NCBI GenBank assembly: GCA_965153455.1
Contig: OZ234501.1
Location: 11,656,001-11,720,000, forward strand
From: Sphagnum compactum
Lineage: Eukaryota > Bryophyta > Sphagnopsida > Sphagnales
DNA length: 64,000 nt
Direction: 5' to 3'
The position numbers and the translations under genes were made by a program. Positions within the stretch are counted from its first letter, which is position 1, and each line of letters opens with the position of its first letter. This document shows positions 36,400 through 48,657 of this stretch, piece by piece. The notes below the pieces were generated by a model. That model had not been told where the DNA came from and did not search any database. It saw only the letters and a program-made list of their open reading frames with translations.

Positions 36400-39045
36400 T
36401 AAATTAATGGCAAATGAACATGTGAAGGTGCATCAAATTAGATGCAAGGCTTGTACCAAAATACAAAGGGAAAGGAAAAAATTGTTGGCCTTTAAATTGG
36501 ATAGTCTTTAGAACCATCATGGAAGGAGGAAGGCCTTTAATGACAATCCTTGAATTTTGTAATGTTATTGAACAAAAACCTTATCCATGCCAAGAATGAA
36601 TGTTTGTATGCAACAACTAAGAAGGATTCAATTTTCAATAAATTCTACCATGTTGTTGTTGGAAATGGAAAAAAAAAATGGTGCATTTTTTTCTTTGTTT
36701 CCACATGTTGTCTAAAGGTAGGCTTATGACTAATTATAAAAGTGAGAAAATTGTTACATTTCCTTGATGTCAAGAGTTTTCTAAACACAACTGGTTGGGA
36801 AATGACATCTTACACACATGAACTGATTATTAATAGAACCAAATATTTGGTTGAAAATGTTAAGTGCATTTCTCTTTCACATGATGAAGTGATAACTTGT
36901 GATCAACAATCTTGGTTTCCATTTGTGTTTATGTTGTTGAAAATTGGTAACAAACTCCATTAATATTATCCTTGTAGCGAGTGGTTGATGGGGCCACTTC
37001 TAATAATTTCAAGGACATTTTTGTGGATGCCATGGTGTCTTTTGGTGATTTGAATCAAAATACAATTACACTCAAAATTTGGTAGACACACAATCAACAT
37101 GTGTGATAGTTCAATTGAAACATCAAAATGCACCATTCATTATCAATATGCATTGTATGAACCATTGCACCAATTTGGCAATTTAAGTTCTTTCTAAATT
37201 GGGCTTTACGAAAATGATTGAAAATGTGCTACAAAGCTTGTACATATTTTTGTCTTAGTCCAAAAAAAACTCAGAAGTTCGTTGAACTAGTTGACATTCT
37301 AAAAACAAAAAGTAACAAATTTTGAAGAACTTCGAAACCCACTATATTTCTATGATGCCCAATCTAAGAAAGTTTTAGGTGAATGCATAGTATGGTAGCT
37401 CAATTTTAGTGGATAAAACACTCCATAAAAATCCATTTTGTACTATTAGAATGGTTGCTTATTATTATATCATTACTTAAATAAGGGATTACATAGTGGT
37501 TTAAACTAATAAACTCAATATAAAGGGCTACCCACCTGTATATTTCAATGCCATTTGCTATAGGGGGGAAAAAATTAAAAACCAAATTAAAAATTACAAC
37601 TTATAAAGATTCATGAGAAAAAACCCCAATTTTTTATCATTCAAAAGTCCATAACTTCATTTTGGTTTAGGTTTTTGAAACAAGGATTCCACATATGAAT
37701 TCATTATGTCAAATTATATCGTATATTGAGACCCTATAAATGGTTTGAAATGATAAATTTTCAATCTTCTTTCATTCCAATCAATCGGCCAATCCATATT
37801 TTTAATTTTGAAAGTCCATTACTAAAAATGAATGTACATTTTTTGAAAACAATTGTACATATGTATTAATAATCAAGTTATTAAATCTAAATATAACGGC
37901 CAATTGACAAATCTAAACATATTTTTTTGCCATAGGTGTTCAAACCAATGATACTGCAAAAATCACTTGCATGATGCACAAAATGAACCACCACACCATG
38001 CATTCACCTTTTTATGTAAATATCATGCCTTGGTTTTGAAAATACATCAAGATGTTAACATTATCACACAAGATACCCATAATTTGGAGTTGTTTATGGC
38101 TTGGAAATAATTTTGTGGATCCTTTGTATCAATTGATTAATTCCCAATCCTAATAGCGCTTTGTATGTGATTTTGTGGTTGAAATCAAGTTGTGCCAAGT
38201 AGGTTTCTCCTACTAGTAAATTGACCCCTTAGAATGCCTACATGAGTGATGTGTTCACTGCCAAAACTTGCTAAACGGGACATCCAATGTGGTGGCACAT
38301 AAATAGGCACTTGATTTGAATATTGGTTTAGAAAACTTGAGTTTTTTAATTGCTAGCATTTTCATCATGCTACATTCTTGTTGTTTTAAAACATCACCCT
38401 ATGTGCAAGTCACTCATGTTAGTTTCCAAGAAACCAGTAACAATGTGCAAAAATAATGTTTTAAAGTAATAGCCAAGGTCAATGTCAATGAACTTGAAAA
38501 GTGATTTCCTACCCAAGATCATGTGATGGATGCTTTAGGGTTGGTTTACCCAAAATACTTGTTGAGATCTTCATATGCATAGACCTTTCCTATTCATATG
38601 GCTATTTTGAAAGTCTTTTATTGTCAACCCAAGAAACTTGGATCCGCCCAAACTTAGATCCCAACAATTCTTGATGTGAATGTTTTGGACCTACAATCTT
38701 ATTTTTTCAAAATCACAATGATGTCTAATGTTTAATGGGCTATGGACCAACCCATGGATTTCAATCCAATGTCTAGACTTGGAAGAAGATTTTTTCCAAT
38801 GTATTGTTATGTGCTTGAATTTGTAAATTCATAAAAGTGACAAAGTTGGTTGTGGTTTAAATTATGAAATCTCTGAAAAATGAAAAAACTTTCTCAACCT
38901 TGACATTCATGAAGACGAGATTGTGAAATGGGCTTTGTGAGCATTTGGATTTGGTGGTTCATATGTTAACCTTTTTATACCATTGATACTTTCCTTCTGA
39001 TGATGTCATCACAACTTGGAGTGATGAGAAAACAAGGAAGGGTAT
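36400..39045 (+). pseudogene. Decayed hAT-like transposase, copy 2 (different family)
   Basis: Frame-switching translation of the plus strand follows a second plant transposase type from end to end. In order: VHQIRCKACTKIQ near 36430; GWEMTSYTHELIINRTKYL and LSHDEVITCDQQSW at 36795-36915; VVDGATSNNF near 36980; MHCMNHCTNLA then LSKLGF and IENVLQSLY at 37145-37245; a degraded LRNVKTRWISM-like piece near 37330; MDQPMDFNPMSRL near 38745; and NEKTFSTLTFMKTRL with EHLDLVVHM at 38875-38965, ending in WSDEKTRKG at about 39020. Stops and frameshifts are many, so it is inactive. It differs from the copy at 2.64 kb. The family name is from memory of related plant proteins; termini were not located. Confidence 0.7.
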
Positions 39046-40339
39046 TATGGCTTGATATTATGGCTTGATATGTTTTAGCTTCATTGGTGGTTCACTAGCA
39101 ACTATTCAATGTTATTGTAATTGGGAAATTCTCTTCTTTTTAATCATTATAGCTATCATATGGTGTAGTCCAGGAAACTTTCCATGCCTAGGCCCTAGAA
39201 ACCTTATTTTTGTATTGTGTAAATGTTTGGCATGCTTGCCTCATTTTTTAGCATGTATATGCTTCATTTTTCAATGGTAATAGGTATTTAATCTTCTTGA
39301 ACTAACATCTTACACTTTCCATTTGTTTCAGTTTGCATTGCGTATGAGTTATTTTCAAAATTTTACGAAGTTTGTGTTACAAACTTACAACTTGTAAGCT
39401 CTAGCTTCTAACTTTTAAGTTCTTACAATGCATCATGATTGTGTGGGTTTTAAAGGTTTCAAGTGACAACTTGAATCATGTCACAAACAACCCATAGGTC
39501 CCATGATGCCAACCATTTGTGAATGAACCCTTCTTTGGACATGAGCAAAACCAACATTTATCTTATGATGGAATCATGTACTGAATTACGACTAGTGGCA
39601 ATTTTTGGCTAACAATTATGGAGATCAAAAAACTTAACCATGTGCAAGTTGATGGAAATGAACAAAATTGAATTTGGCAAGGGGGGGATATTAGGGTCGG
39701 GTCATAAGTGACCTTCAACTCTATGAAGAACTTGAATGCGCTGTGCACATAATCGAAACTAATATACCTATTCACATGTGCAATTCTAACATGAGTTGCA
39801 TTAAATCACTATCCTTAACACAAACACATCGTGTTTTCCAAATGAAAACTAATTACTTGCATGATTAAACGAAACACTGCAGAAGACATCAATTCCTAAA
39901 TGCATACTTCTTGAGATGTGTTGTATCATGGTGGGGTCACTAAGGAGTATTGCTAGTGTTTTCCATTCCAAACCCTAAGACTACAACTGTAATGAAGAGA
40001 TATTTTATGTGGGGATATGTGGTTCTCAAGGGGCTCCTTCCTTAGCATCTACAACACTGGAATTTGTGAGGCATAAATGTTCAACATCAGTTAAAGAATT
40101 CGTCAGTTGAAGAGTGAGAGATGATGGCTTTTTATTTTTTCCTATCTTGAACACAGCATTTGTTAATATTTAACACATCTACTCTACCAACATAGAATTG
40201 AGGGGACAAAATCAACCACAATACTCTAATTGAAGAAGTTCTTACCATCAAAATTGAACTGCTCGTTCTGCAACATATGACCACATTTCCCTGCAATGTG
40301 AACTCAACATTAGAGCTCATTTAATCACATTCAAGGTTG
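39046..40339. other. Unassigned AT-rich interval
   Basis: No gene is supported. The hydrophobic 71-codon frame at 39065-39280 follows directly on the transposase relic and is not a recognised protein. Confidence 0.45.
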
Positions 40340-40442
40340 TTGCATTCTATGTGCTTCTATGTTGGGTTGTTGCAATCCAGGTGCTTTGCAACAACCCAAC
40401 ATAGCATTCTCTCAATATGTAACACAAGCACATAGAATGCAA
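40340..40442. repeat. Nested hairpin, 19-bp perfect inner stem
   Basis: Inner arms 40357-40375 (CTATGTTGGGTTGTTGCAA) and 40386-40404 are perfect reverse complements around a 10-nt loop. Outer arms 40340-40356 (TTGCATTCTATGTGCTT) and 40426-40442 are also perfect reverse complements, with a 21-nt bulge on the 3' side. It lies about 480 bp past the stop codon of the G-gamma gene, on the side of its 3' end. Confidence 0.9.
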
Positions 40443-40921
40443 CCCAACAAACCCAATTGAGAGAGGGGCTCAAACAAAAGCTTGGAGGATTGGATTTATT
40501 TGCCGGGAACCAAACTCAAGCAAAAGTACCCTTGAGTATCGATTGCAGAACGTAGACCCCATCAGACACAGACATAACATTTATTAGATCCCAAACTGTT
40601 TTGGATATCAACTATGGAGTAAGAAATCGCCAGGTTGGGGGGGAAAGGGACCCCATATTGTCCAATCAAAGTAGGAGGTGGAACTCACCATCAAGGGTCA
40701 AAATTCACTGCCATTCTGACAGTTAGAGATATCTCTAAACACATCATGATGAGAGAGTAGGTGAGGCTAGTCAAGATATTGACAGGGAGCACATTAGAAT
40801 AGATTTTTTGATGAGACAAATCATAGGTTGGGTCCTCACTTCATCCACTTTGCACTGAGAAGTTTTCACATACATGGGCGTCACTTTTCATGCAAATCAA
40901 TGCAAAAATCTGGTACAGTTA
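40443..40921 (-). other. 3' flank of the G-gamma gene
   Basis: Downstream of the minus-strand G-gamma coding sequence, so it probably includes its 3' UTR. No other gene is seen. Confidence 0.5.
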
Positions 40922-42227
40922 TCATCTCCAACAGCAGCCCTGTGATTCTGATGGTGGTTCAAACCATCGCTGTTTCACAGGTGGATCACCTTGTAAACTG
41001 CACCCAGCACCCCATGTTCCCAATGAGATTAATTACTGCCAGATTTGTTAAATTGCTCTACTGCGCTACAATGACAATGGCAAAAGCATCTTACCTTGGA
41101 AGAAAAGGGTCAGGGCAGTTGTCCATAAAATCCACCAACCTGCTCATTACCACACTCTCAATTTCAGTTGAAAATCCACACACACATTTCACATGTAAGG
41201 TTCCCATTGGCAGCAGAGAGTACTATGGGCAACTTGACAGATTTCAACAAGGCTCCAATGGCATTGTGAGCTGCCCTAATTGAACTGCTGCAAGCAACTA
41301 CCATCAGTGGTTCAGGCCAAGACATAGCACGGCTGAAACACTTGACAAAGATATATTCCAAAGAGAAGAAAATTTCCTTCAGAATCATTTATTTCATTAC
41401 TCATGGACAGTGTACGTACTCTTTGCAAGCTTTTGAAGCTGGAGGAATATTATCCAAAGCATTCAACTCATCCTGCACAGCTCCACACACGATACATTTA
41501 GCATCCCCCACCTCAACAATAAGAAAAAAGAGATTTCTGTACATTAGCTATCTTACATTATAACAAAAGGGCTGCACACAAATTTCCACATTTCTAGTCC
41601 AAATTACCTGCAGAGTCGAATATTGTCCAACTAGCTGAACAAAATCAAGGGTGACTCACCCCTGCATTTGGACTGTTCTACATACCAACTCAAAACATCC
41701 CACTGAGTCGTTTATTTATGTTCAGCAAGAGTTTTCACAGTATGTCTCAAGAAAGATATGGTACTGACAATTCACAGATTCCACTCGGTATCTCTTACAG
41801 ATTGGAATCTAAGCTGCGGAACCCTAATATGTGGACTACTTCCCATCATGATCGACTTTTCATGGAGAAGCCAACTTTTTATATGCTCACATCCATCAGG
41901 GAGTTCACACAATACGATCTCTTTTGACAGATCTCAGGTAAAACCCACCAATAACAAAGTGTCGCTCAGCAATTACTGTTTCCTTCATGCCATTAGATGA
42001 GAGAGTGAACAGAGATAGCGGTTTACTTGGAGCATCCGAATCTCCTGAGTGAGTCGCTGCAACTCAGCACGCCTTCGGTGGCGGCCCCGCACATCTGGTG
42101 CACTGGGTGGTGTCAATGGTTGTACACCTGCTGATCCCTGATGTCTTGGTCTCCGGGCTGTAGCTCCAGCTGATGTCGATGGCCCTCCATTGTTTTGATT
42201 GCCTTGATAGGCTCCCTTTGACTGCAT
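40922..42227 (-). CDS. Heterotrimeric G-protein gamma subunit, plant type (four exons)
   Basis: Minus-strand exons 42227-42027, 41472-41420, 41139-41095 and 40997-40922 join in phase to 124 residues. Exon 1 gives a low-complexity N-terminus then DVRGRHRRRAELQRLTQEIR, the start of the gamma coiled coil that binds G-beta. Exon 2 gives DELNALDNIPPASKACKE. Exon 3 gives LVDFMDNCPDPFLP, with the signature D-P-x-L-P. Exon 4 gives GDPPVKQRWFEPP, with the signature R-W-F-E, and ends GCCWR. Exon sizes and intron positions resemble the small type-A plant gamma genes. The last four residues, CCWR, occupy the CaaX position, but an Arg terminus is unusual for prenylation. Splice sites: CAA|gtaaac, gtgcag|GAT, AAAGA|gtacgt, gagcag|GTT, CCAAG|gtaag, ggtgcag|TTT. 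The protein should act at the plasma membrane with G-beta. Confidence 0.9.
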
Positions 42228-42376
42228 TCTCTGAACCCTAAGATTTTTTTAAAAAAACACTTACTCTTCTTCACCTCACTTTTTCACTTCTCCTGAATCA
42301 AAACCAGAGAGCTCAGATTTCTTCCTCTTTGAATCCAAACTCTCACAAATCCTCTGTTTTGCACGCACATGCAAGC

Positions 42377-42408
42377 GAGAGAAAAAGAGAGAGAGAGAGA
42401 GAGAGAGC
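42377..42408 (-). promoter_or_regulatory. CT-rich tract in the 5' leader of the G-gamma gene
   Basis: A (GA)n run on the plus strand is a pyrimidine (CT) run in the sense of the minus-strand G-gamma gene, 150-180 bp before its ATG. Plant core promoters and 5' leaders often have such Y-patches. The function is inferred from position only. Confidence 0.45.
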
Positions 42409-45400
42409 GACAGTTTTAGGGTTTGGAGCTCCAGCAACGAAGAGTGGGCGTTCCAGTCTGTTGTGCTTTTCCACACTTCCAGAACGTCTTCTGACATTCC
42501 CACACAGTGTGGAGTTAAATGCTAGAACGACCTTGAAGCTAAATGAAAATTGATTTTTTATTCCTAATATTTTTAATTTGAAAAAATTAATTTGAAAAAA
42601 ATAGTACATGCTTGCAATCACCCATATAATACACAAAAACCATGTCACGTCTTAATAATAATTATTCAATTTTAAACATTTTTTTTTTGTTGCATTGCCA
42701 TGTGAAAATTATCATAATTATGAGAAATTGTGCTGAATGACTAATACAAATGTTGAGGAATACAAAATTTTAATTTAATTTAATTTCAAAATCAAATTTT
42801 TTAGGTGAAAAAACTCTTGAACTTGAATGACACTTGTGTCAATTGTGTCAACCAAGGATAGCTTTACATAAGGTTGAGCTTAAAATTGTCTTGATTAAAA
42901 AAATTTAATGGTGAAAAAATTGAGATGATAATAACCTACTATCCACCTTCAAAAAGCAATCACAATGTAAAAAATGTCAAATTTAAAATTTTTAAAAATT
43001 CAAAATATGTTTCAAAATCTCAAATTTTCAAAAATAATTTATCACATGCAAATGATGTGTAATGTACATAGCATACACAACAAAGTTATAACTTATAACA
43101 CAAAAAACAAAATCCTCAAATAATTAACATATTTGAATATGATTTAGAATTATGATCATTTTTTAACACAAAATGCACATGTACACACCTTTAAAATTCA
43201 TATATATTCAACAATAATTAAAACACAACATGTGATGTATTAATGCAACTCTAGGCACATTTAATAACAAGTTGCAAAAACATTTTTTCAATTTTTTTTT
43301 TTTGTGAAAAAAAGCAAAGGACTCCGAAAAGAACTTGCAATCCCTAAATTTAACAACATGAGTGGCTTCTTTGGTTGCAAAACCCTAGACACTTCAACAT
43401 CTTGTTCTCACAAGGATCCAAACATTTGGCAAGTCTCAACTAATTTTACAATGTCGCCATTCATACAAATACACTATCCTTCTTATCATGTTTTAAAAGC
43501 TTTTCAACAACGAAGAAAAGTTTTACATCCAATCAAGCAAATGTTTTGAAAACCAAAATCCACAATAGCAAGGTTGGACCAAAAAATAGCAAATAAAAAT
43601 GTCCTTGAAAAATCCATTTGGGTTGCATTTCCTTTGTATTTTTTATGAATACTAGGATGACTAGGTAATTGGACAACAACAATCACATGATTTCAAGCAA
43701 TGTTTTTCATTTATGTTTAGACAACATTAGATATCATTATCTTGTGCATGTTTGCAAAAATGTAGCATAAAAATAATAATAATAATAATAATTCAACATG
43801 ATATCAACTTTGTAAGAATCATTGTTTCCAATGACAAAAAAAAAACATACAATTGACATGATAGGAAATCATTGAAACTTGTTTTCATTGATATATATTT
43901 TAACTAAAAATTTTGAATCCCTAAGAACCATAACATCAAAGATTTAACCCTTTTTGAGGTTCATGTATATTTTTTTATGTCAACTACAATGATCCTAAAA
44001 TTCACTTTAATTGTCCATAGCTTTTTAAATTTATGTATTATGCATAAGCAATGCCTATATCATATAGATCGTATAAAAGACATTAATGTGGCTCAAAAAT
44101 GGTAGATGTAGAGTACATATTTTGTCGTTTTCACAATGTAAAATAATCGATCTTAATTTCAAAATAAAATCCATTTTTTAAAAGTTAATTTTTTAAAAAA
44201 ATTCATTAAAAGTCTTATTTACTTGATTTTTTTCAAATTTTAATTACAAATTTTTCAATATGTGATCTTAACAACTTTTTCAACAAATTAAGTCACACAT
44301 TTCCAAAATTGCTTAGAAAATCTATTTACTATGGAATTAATCCATCATAGACTTACGTTCATTATATTATTCCACCCAAATAAAGTTCAGTCCATTGGGA
44401 TTGGTTGTGATGCATTTATGAATCCATATCACAAATTGTGGACTATAATTACAATCTTGGCATAACTTTAAAAGTCCATTTTGAAATCATAAAGTTATTA
44501 TTATATATGATTATTATTATTTGCAATGTTAACTATTTGTTTCATACTATACAAAATTGAATCTTTTCCAATGTTTGATTATAATATCAAAGTTACATGG
44601 ACACCTTAATATGCCAACACCAAGATACTCAAATTACCAACCTTAAATTGAGTCCCCAAATTAATAGCTCCAAATTTAAAAGTAAAATTTCCCCATTGAA
44701 ATCACATTCACACTACAAAATATGTCATCAATATATTCATTTTGGTCCATTCAACCAATTTGGCCAAAAGGAATTGACCCCAACTTCATTTGAATTTTAA
44801 CCTTTTTTTCATTAAGTTGTTATAATCCTAGTTACACATCTTTTAGTTCTTCCTACAAAAGAAGTGACTCATTCACCTACCTCTTACAAATCCTCTTCAA
44901 AACCAAGATTTTCTTTTGTAAATTATGAAATTTATGTCAATGGCAATAGGACTATCCTTTGATATGCCTAAGTGGCTTCTTATGTAATTTTGATGGAAGA
45001 ACAAGTGGCTTTTTGGTCATTTGTTGATTTTATTTCTAGCAAACATGGATTTTTCAAAATAAGCCTAATGTGGCTATTTTATTAAAAAAAAAGGTAAGTT
45101 CAACAAGCACCCACAAAATAATAATAATAATAATAAAATAATAATAGTGATCAATGGTTGATGTGGTGCTAGGAACTTTAAGCAAATTAGGCAATAGTTG
45201 GGACAACCTATCAATGGTTGGGACAGATTTCACAATTAAACCCAATTTTTGCAGAAATTTTCCGGGCTTGGAGTTCATAGTCACTTGTTTTTAGCATTTT
45301 GGTGAAAATTCACAAAAGAAGTTATTGCTAAAAAAAAATTCTAAGTCAACTTAGTCCTTATTTCAATGGCATAATTCAACCATAAACCCACCTTCTACAC

Positions 45401-45945
45401 AAAAAAAGAAAAAGGTAGATGGAAATACCTTCACCTAAACTCTTCTCCATCTACCTATTAAAATAGTGAAGATAGTGACATTTTAGATGATTAGTTTGAT
45501 TTTCCAAACAACCATGATAAACAATAAATCTCCCTCTAACATCTAAATTTCCCAAATCTTATACAAGTCCTTCAAGGAAGTAGAAAATTATTGAAAATGA
45601 ATAAATGTGAAGTGTGCTTTCCATTGACATTTTTTTTATTGGTGAAGATTTGCCCCCCCCCCCCCCCCACCCCCCCCCCCCAAAAGTGAAAAAATGAAGT
45701 TAATTTTTCAAGTTTTTCTATCATGTCAACTTGAAAGAAAAATAACAATCAACAATTTTTTATATTTGGTTCTAATAAGTAGCCAAAAACATAAAAGGAT
45801 ATGTAAATTGAATTACTTTGATTTTTTTCTTTAGCCAAATTTGGTTAAATATTTTTCTAGATAATTGTCACTTTGATTACATCACAAAATTGACCAAACA
45901 AATAGACTCCAATTTCAATTACATTTGAACTTTAGGGGTCTCTTT
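42409..45945. other. Gene-free AT-rich interval
   Basis: No gene. Simple repeats include (AAT)n near 43771-43791 and 45117-45140. A C-only tract of about 28 bases interrupted by one A lies at 45654-45681. Confidence 0.6.
45654..45681. repeat. Poly-C tract
   Basis: A run of C interrupted by a single A; a long homopolymer that may be length-variable or misassembled. Confidence 0.9.
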
Positions 45946-46168
45946 CTATTAGGTGGTTGTGATACCAGTTACCTATAGTATGCTGCAATCACAACAGCCT
46001 AATGGAAAGCCATTGAAATGAGGCCTTGTTTCATGCTACATGGACAAGCACTTTCCATTGGAGATCTGCAATTGAGTTGAAAATCTAAAGGTAATCAATG
46101 AAACCTCGCGTCCATGCAAGTGAAAAACAAGACCCCATATCAATGGCTTTCCATTAGGTTGCTATGAT
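45946..46168. repeat. Foldback element with three related arms
   Basis: Arm 1 (45946-45963) contains ATTAGGTGGTTGTGAT. Arm 2 (45988-46031) contains ATCACAACAGCCTAATGG and continues AAAGCCATTGAAATGAGG. Arm 3 (46125-46168) is the reverse complement of arm 2 with few mismatches. Inner sequence also pairs weakly (CATGGAC with GTCCATG). The result is a hairpin of about 180 bp. Terminal duplications were not identified. Confidence 0.75.
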
Positions 46169-46929
46169 CAAGGTATGTTTAGCAGTGTATTTTTTACTGA
46201 CAAAATTTCGCCAAAAAGTGAAATTAAAATAATTAAAAAAAAATTAAAATGATTTTGAAGGTTTTCACACATCAAAAGTGAGAAAGAAAAAAGTTAATAA
46301 TCATCAGATTCATACACATGGATTTCATTCTGTAGCCAAAATTATTGATTAAAGGTTTGTGCTTTATAGCCAGTAAATACCAGGTATTAGCACTAATTAG
46401 CACATTCAAAAAAGTTTTGAGGAGAATCTTCCTTATTTGACATTTGCTCACAAACCTAAACATGAGTACTCTTTTTGTGGATTGGAGATTGAACTGCATT
46501 TAATGCTGCTTGCCCTTTGGGCTCTCAAATAATGTTTATAGTTGTTGAGCTGCCCTTGGCTAATGAAGTGGAGCTCAATCTCCAAGATGGAAGATTTTTC
46601 TTTCCAAAAAGCTTGTGAGTTAACATTTTTTTTTCCCAAACATCAATAACATTGCCCCCCTTGTTATTGCCTTGCCCTCCTCCCCTTTGCCATGATTAAG
46701 AAGAACATGTTCACCTACATTACAAAAGGGAAGCAAAGTAGCCCCCACAAATACCTGCATGAGTTTGCATGATGAAGAGGAGTGAGGACCTAGTGTGAAC
46801 CCACCACAAATATCTCTAGAAATGATGAATCGTTCGATCCCGAGGGGTTTACACATATTTGTTTTACTGCTCCCAGACAAGCCTAAAATTTCAGGCAGGC
46901 AATGAGAGCATCTCCAGTGGTGCTCAGTA
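46169..46929. other. Unassigned interval
   Basis: No gene. The minus-strand frame at 46620-46961 has no recognisable domain. Confidence 0.4.
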
Positions 46930-47270
46930 TGTGAGCTTTCAAAAATATTTCTCACATTCAAGTTTTAGTTATTTAACTTTTTTGCAACCTCACCCATACA
47001 TACAACTGAAACCGAGACTGCAAATCGGTGGGGGTACTACTACCCATAGCAAACCACCTGGACTAATCATTATGATTGGCCAATAAACAGAAACAGAGAG
47101 CAGCAGCCAAATCATATTTGTGAGAGACTCTTCCCTAACAGTTTTACAAAGCATTGCAGAGTGCTGCACCTTTACCAGCCTCAGCAAACTGTGCAAACAT
47201 GCATGCAGGAGCAAAACCAATTTCCTGAGCTAAACCAGCATGTTTTGATTTTTCTTCATTCAATTTTAAC
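46930..47270. repeat. Dispersed repeat family, copy B
   Basis: It aligns colinearly with 8270-8600 (shared TTTAGTTATTTA, GAGACTGCAAAT, ATTATGATTGG, CTCAGCAAACTG), strongly diverged by small indels. Confidence 0.6.
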
Positions 47271-48342
47271 GTGCAGCAGGGTCAGCTGCTGAGCAATGTT
47301 GGGGCTGTGTGGTCTGAGGTGAATTTGATTGCCTATTATTGTATGCAATAAGAGTTTCTGTTGGGTAAGGTGCCGGCAAGCCGATTAGGACAATGATAGA
47401 CGAATGCATCCAACAGAATGGTTAAGGATGACACCATTCCATGTGACATTAAAGTTAGGTGATGGATTCAAGAATTTAAAAAAAAATTAAAAAATGTTTC
47501 ATGGCCATATTTTGATCATTGTTACGAAGAGAATATGATCATCACCGGGAAGATTATGTCATATAATGTGATCAAGAAATGACATAATATGGTACACCGC
47601 AACTTAATCGTTGTGGCAACTATTATGGCTAAGCAAAAGAGAAAAAGAAAAAAAGGAAAGATCAAGACATCAGTTGGACCCATGGGTTTTCTCTCATATA
47701 CCCAATCAGCAACATGTCAGAAAGATGCTTTTATAGCATGTAAACAAAAACAGCACCACACATACAAGGCAGAAAACAGAGATGCCAACAAGAAGAACAA
47801 AGCTTGAAAAATTGCAACAGAACCCAACTCATCAAATCAAAAGGGATGGTGCACCAGGGTTGGTTGAATGTACCCACTTCCTCCCACAAAGAACTAGTGG
47901 CTCAAAGAATTCTCCAACACTGTTGCTCTTTGTCTCTCTCTCTCTCTCTCACACACCCACACTCACACATACACACACACAAGAGTATATGCTAATAGGG
48001 GTTGGTGCAATGCCTTTTTGTTTGCAGCAAAAACCCCTTTTCTGTTTCACCTACTATGGATCTCTCTGACAAGCAGGAGAATAAATTGGGTTCCTGGCTT
48101 TTTCTTCTTTCAGACAAAAGAAAATGAACAACAATGCTTCTTCTTTTTAAAAAAAATTTATTTTTTAATGTTTCAAACTGGAAAAAAAAAAACCCAAACC
48201 ACCTCCAATGTCTAAATGCTTCCAACAAAAAAACTAGTTCTATCAGTATGAAACTGGATAATTCAATGTACAAGTTTAGCCCCCAAAAAAAGTGATGTGC
48301 AAGTAGTCCTGGCCTAACAAATCATCAAAACCCTGCAAAAGC
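47271..48342. other. Unassigned interval
   Basis: No gene is supported. A (CT)n/(CA)n compound microsatellite lies at about 47933-47983. Confidence 0.45.
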
Positions 48343-48657
48343 AAGGCAAGGATATTGTGTTTAGATTCATTATAGAGTGTAGCAGCTTAAGGGATTTTGG
48401 CCCATAGGTAATAAATAATAGGTCTATTTTGATATGAGGATTGTTGAAAGATGATATTTTGGCTTGTGTTGAAACTTGAGATTAGTTATATCTAGTTGGA
48501 ATATCTTGAAGGATTTTGGTTTCTTTTTAGAGGATTGTTTATTTGAAGATTATATTTTGGCATGGTGAAATATTTGAGTTTTCATAATTCTTCTTTTGCC
48601 TTAAGATACTTTTTAGTGTAAGTGTTGCAAGGCGATAGTGTGACACACCCGTTGTTT
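48343..48657 (+). repeat. Direct repeat, left copy (about 315 bp)
   Basis: It begins AAGGCAAGGATATTGTGT and ends TGACACACCCGTTGTTT. It matches 50449-50767 over its whole length with small indels. The two copies could be long terminal repeats of a small element or a local duplication. The sequence just after it (ACACACCG...GGAAAATGTACAAAGG) resembles 1736-1775. Confidence 0.8.

Noticed and set aside
41136-41160. Alternative acceptors for G-gamma exon 3 giving longer versions
   Set aside because: The gagcag acceptor gives CKE-LVDFMDNCPDPFLP, which matches the family's spacing exactly; others insert extra residues or a stop.
40828-41283. 151-codon plus-strand frame
   Set aside because: It is antisense to exons 3 and 4 of the G-gamma gene, which show family motifs and good splice sites on the minus strand.
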